Assembly: GCF_035594125.1 (NCBI RefSeq)
Contig: NC_087163.1
Span: forward strand, 9,543,501-9,607,500
Length of the DNA stretch: 64,000 bases
Direction of reading: 5' to 3'
DNA from: Scylla paramamosain
Taxonomy: Eukaryota; Arthropoda; Malacostraca; Decapoda; Portunidae
Part shown: piece after piece, positions 63,988 through 64,000 of the stretch
How the letters are laid out: the number at the start of each line of letters is the position of its first letter
How positions within the stretch are numbered: the first letter of the stretch is position 1
Position numbers and translations under genes: made by a program
Notes under the pieces: model-generated
What the model saw: only the letters and a program-made list of their open reading frames with translations
Told to the model about the DNA's origin: nothing
Databases searched by the model: none

Positions 63988-64000
63988 TCCATAGGCAATA

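Larger units (their letters stand above)
58961..64000 (-). mobile_element. DIRS1-like retrotransposon E (left end outside the window)
   Basis: At least 5.04 kb, sense on the minus strand. Right end at 58961 with ATT at 58958-58960. Complementary region to 59350, recombinase 59487-60478, RT/RNase H 60560-62372, gag 62321-63567, leader hairpins 63733-63987 and beyond. Nearly identical to C over its length but in a different target (flank CCCAACT), without D, and sharing three nonsense codons with C. Private lesions include a 22-23 base loss in RT and a short loss in the recombinase. Confidence 0.9.

Overview
This window looks like a transposon-dense stretch of a decapod crustacean (shrimp, crab or crayfish type) genome. 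The grounds are long pure (GA)n/(CT)n and (GT)n microsatellites, several non-LTR retrotransposon (LINE) families whose protein motifs I recognise from decapod sequence, and five DIRS1-like tyrosine-recombinase retrotransposons. I see no bacterial, plastid or viral gene, and no rRNA. The organism call is an inference from repeat content.

Layout. 0.3-6.1 kb holds three fragments of one LINE family (endonuclease plus RT, minus strand). 6.1-8.4 kb is a second LINE family with an ORF1 remnant. 8.4-9.2 kb is a polypurine/polypyrimidine tract with three (GA)n arrays. 9.4-9.9 kb is a plus-strand jockey-type 3' end. 10.3 and 11.6 kb carry two plausible exons of an unidentified host gene on the plus strand. 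DIRS element A (13.1-18.3 kb) is decayed and sits in a jockey copy. 18.3-20.3 kb is more jockey plus a tRNA-like SINE. 20.7-34.5 kb is a head-to-tail series of family-1 LINEs, interrupted by a 768-bp TA-flanked inverted-repeat transposon and by DIRS element B (23.8-29.2 kb), the best preserved. 34.8-41.1 kb has two further LINEs, an AT-rich inverted-repeat element and large GA/CT arrays. 43.5-56.6 kb is a Russian doll: a LINE split by DIRS C, itself split by DIRS D. 56.6-58.6 kb is degraded jockey. DIRS E starts at 58.96 kb and runs off the window.

The DIRS elements are the coherent genetic system. Each has a gag-like gene, then RT and RNase H with a conserved PPF region that follows, then a tyrosine recombinase, all on the minus strand. 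They end in non-identical termini with internal inverted repeats, and carry an internal complementary region that stores a copy of the joined circle ends. Junctions of B, C and D, and the one visible end of E, show an ATT trinucleotide shared by element and target with no other duplication. This is what recombinase insertion of a circle predicts.

The most novel signal is in the 5' leader of every DIRS copy. It is a series of hairpins, up to seven units about 40 nt apart in C. In the transcript sense each reads outer stem - UUA - inner stem - loop - inner stem - G - outer stem. Both stems change sequence between units and elements while pairing is kept, and the asymmetric UUA/G internal loop is nearly invariant. 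I do not know a described element of this kind; its function is open.
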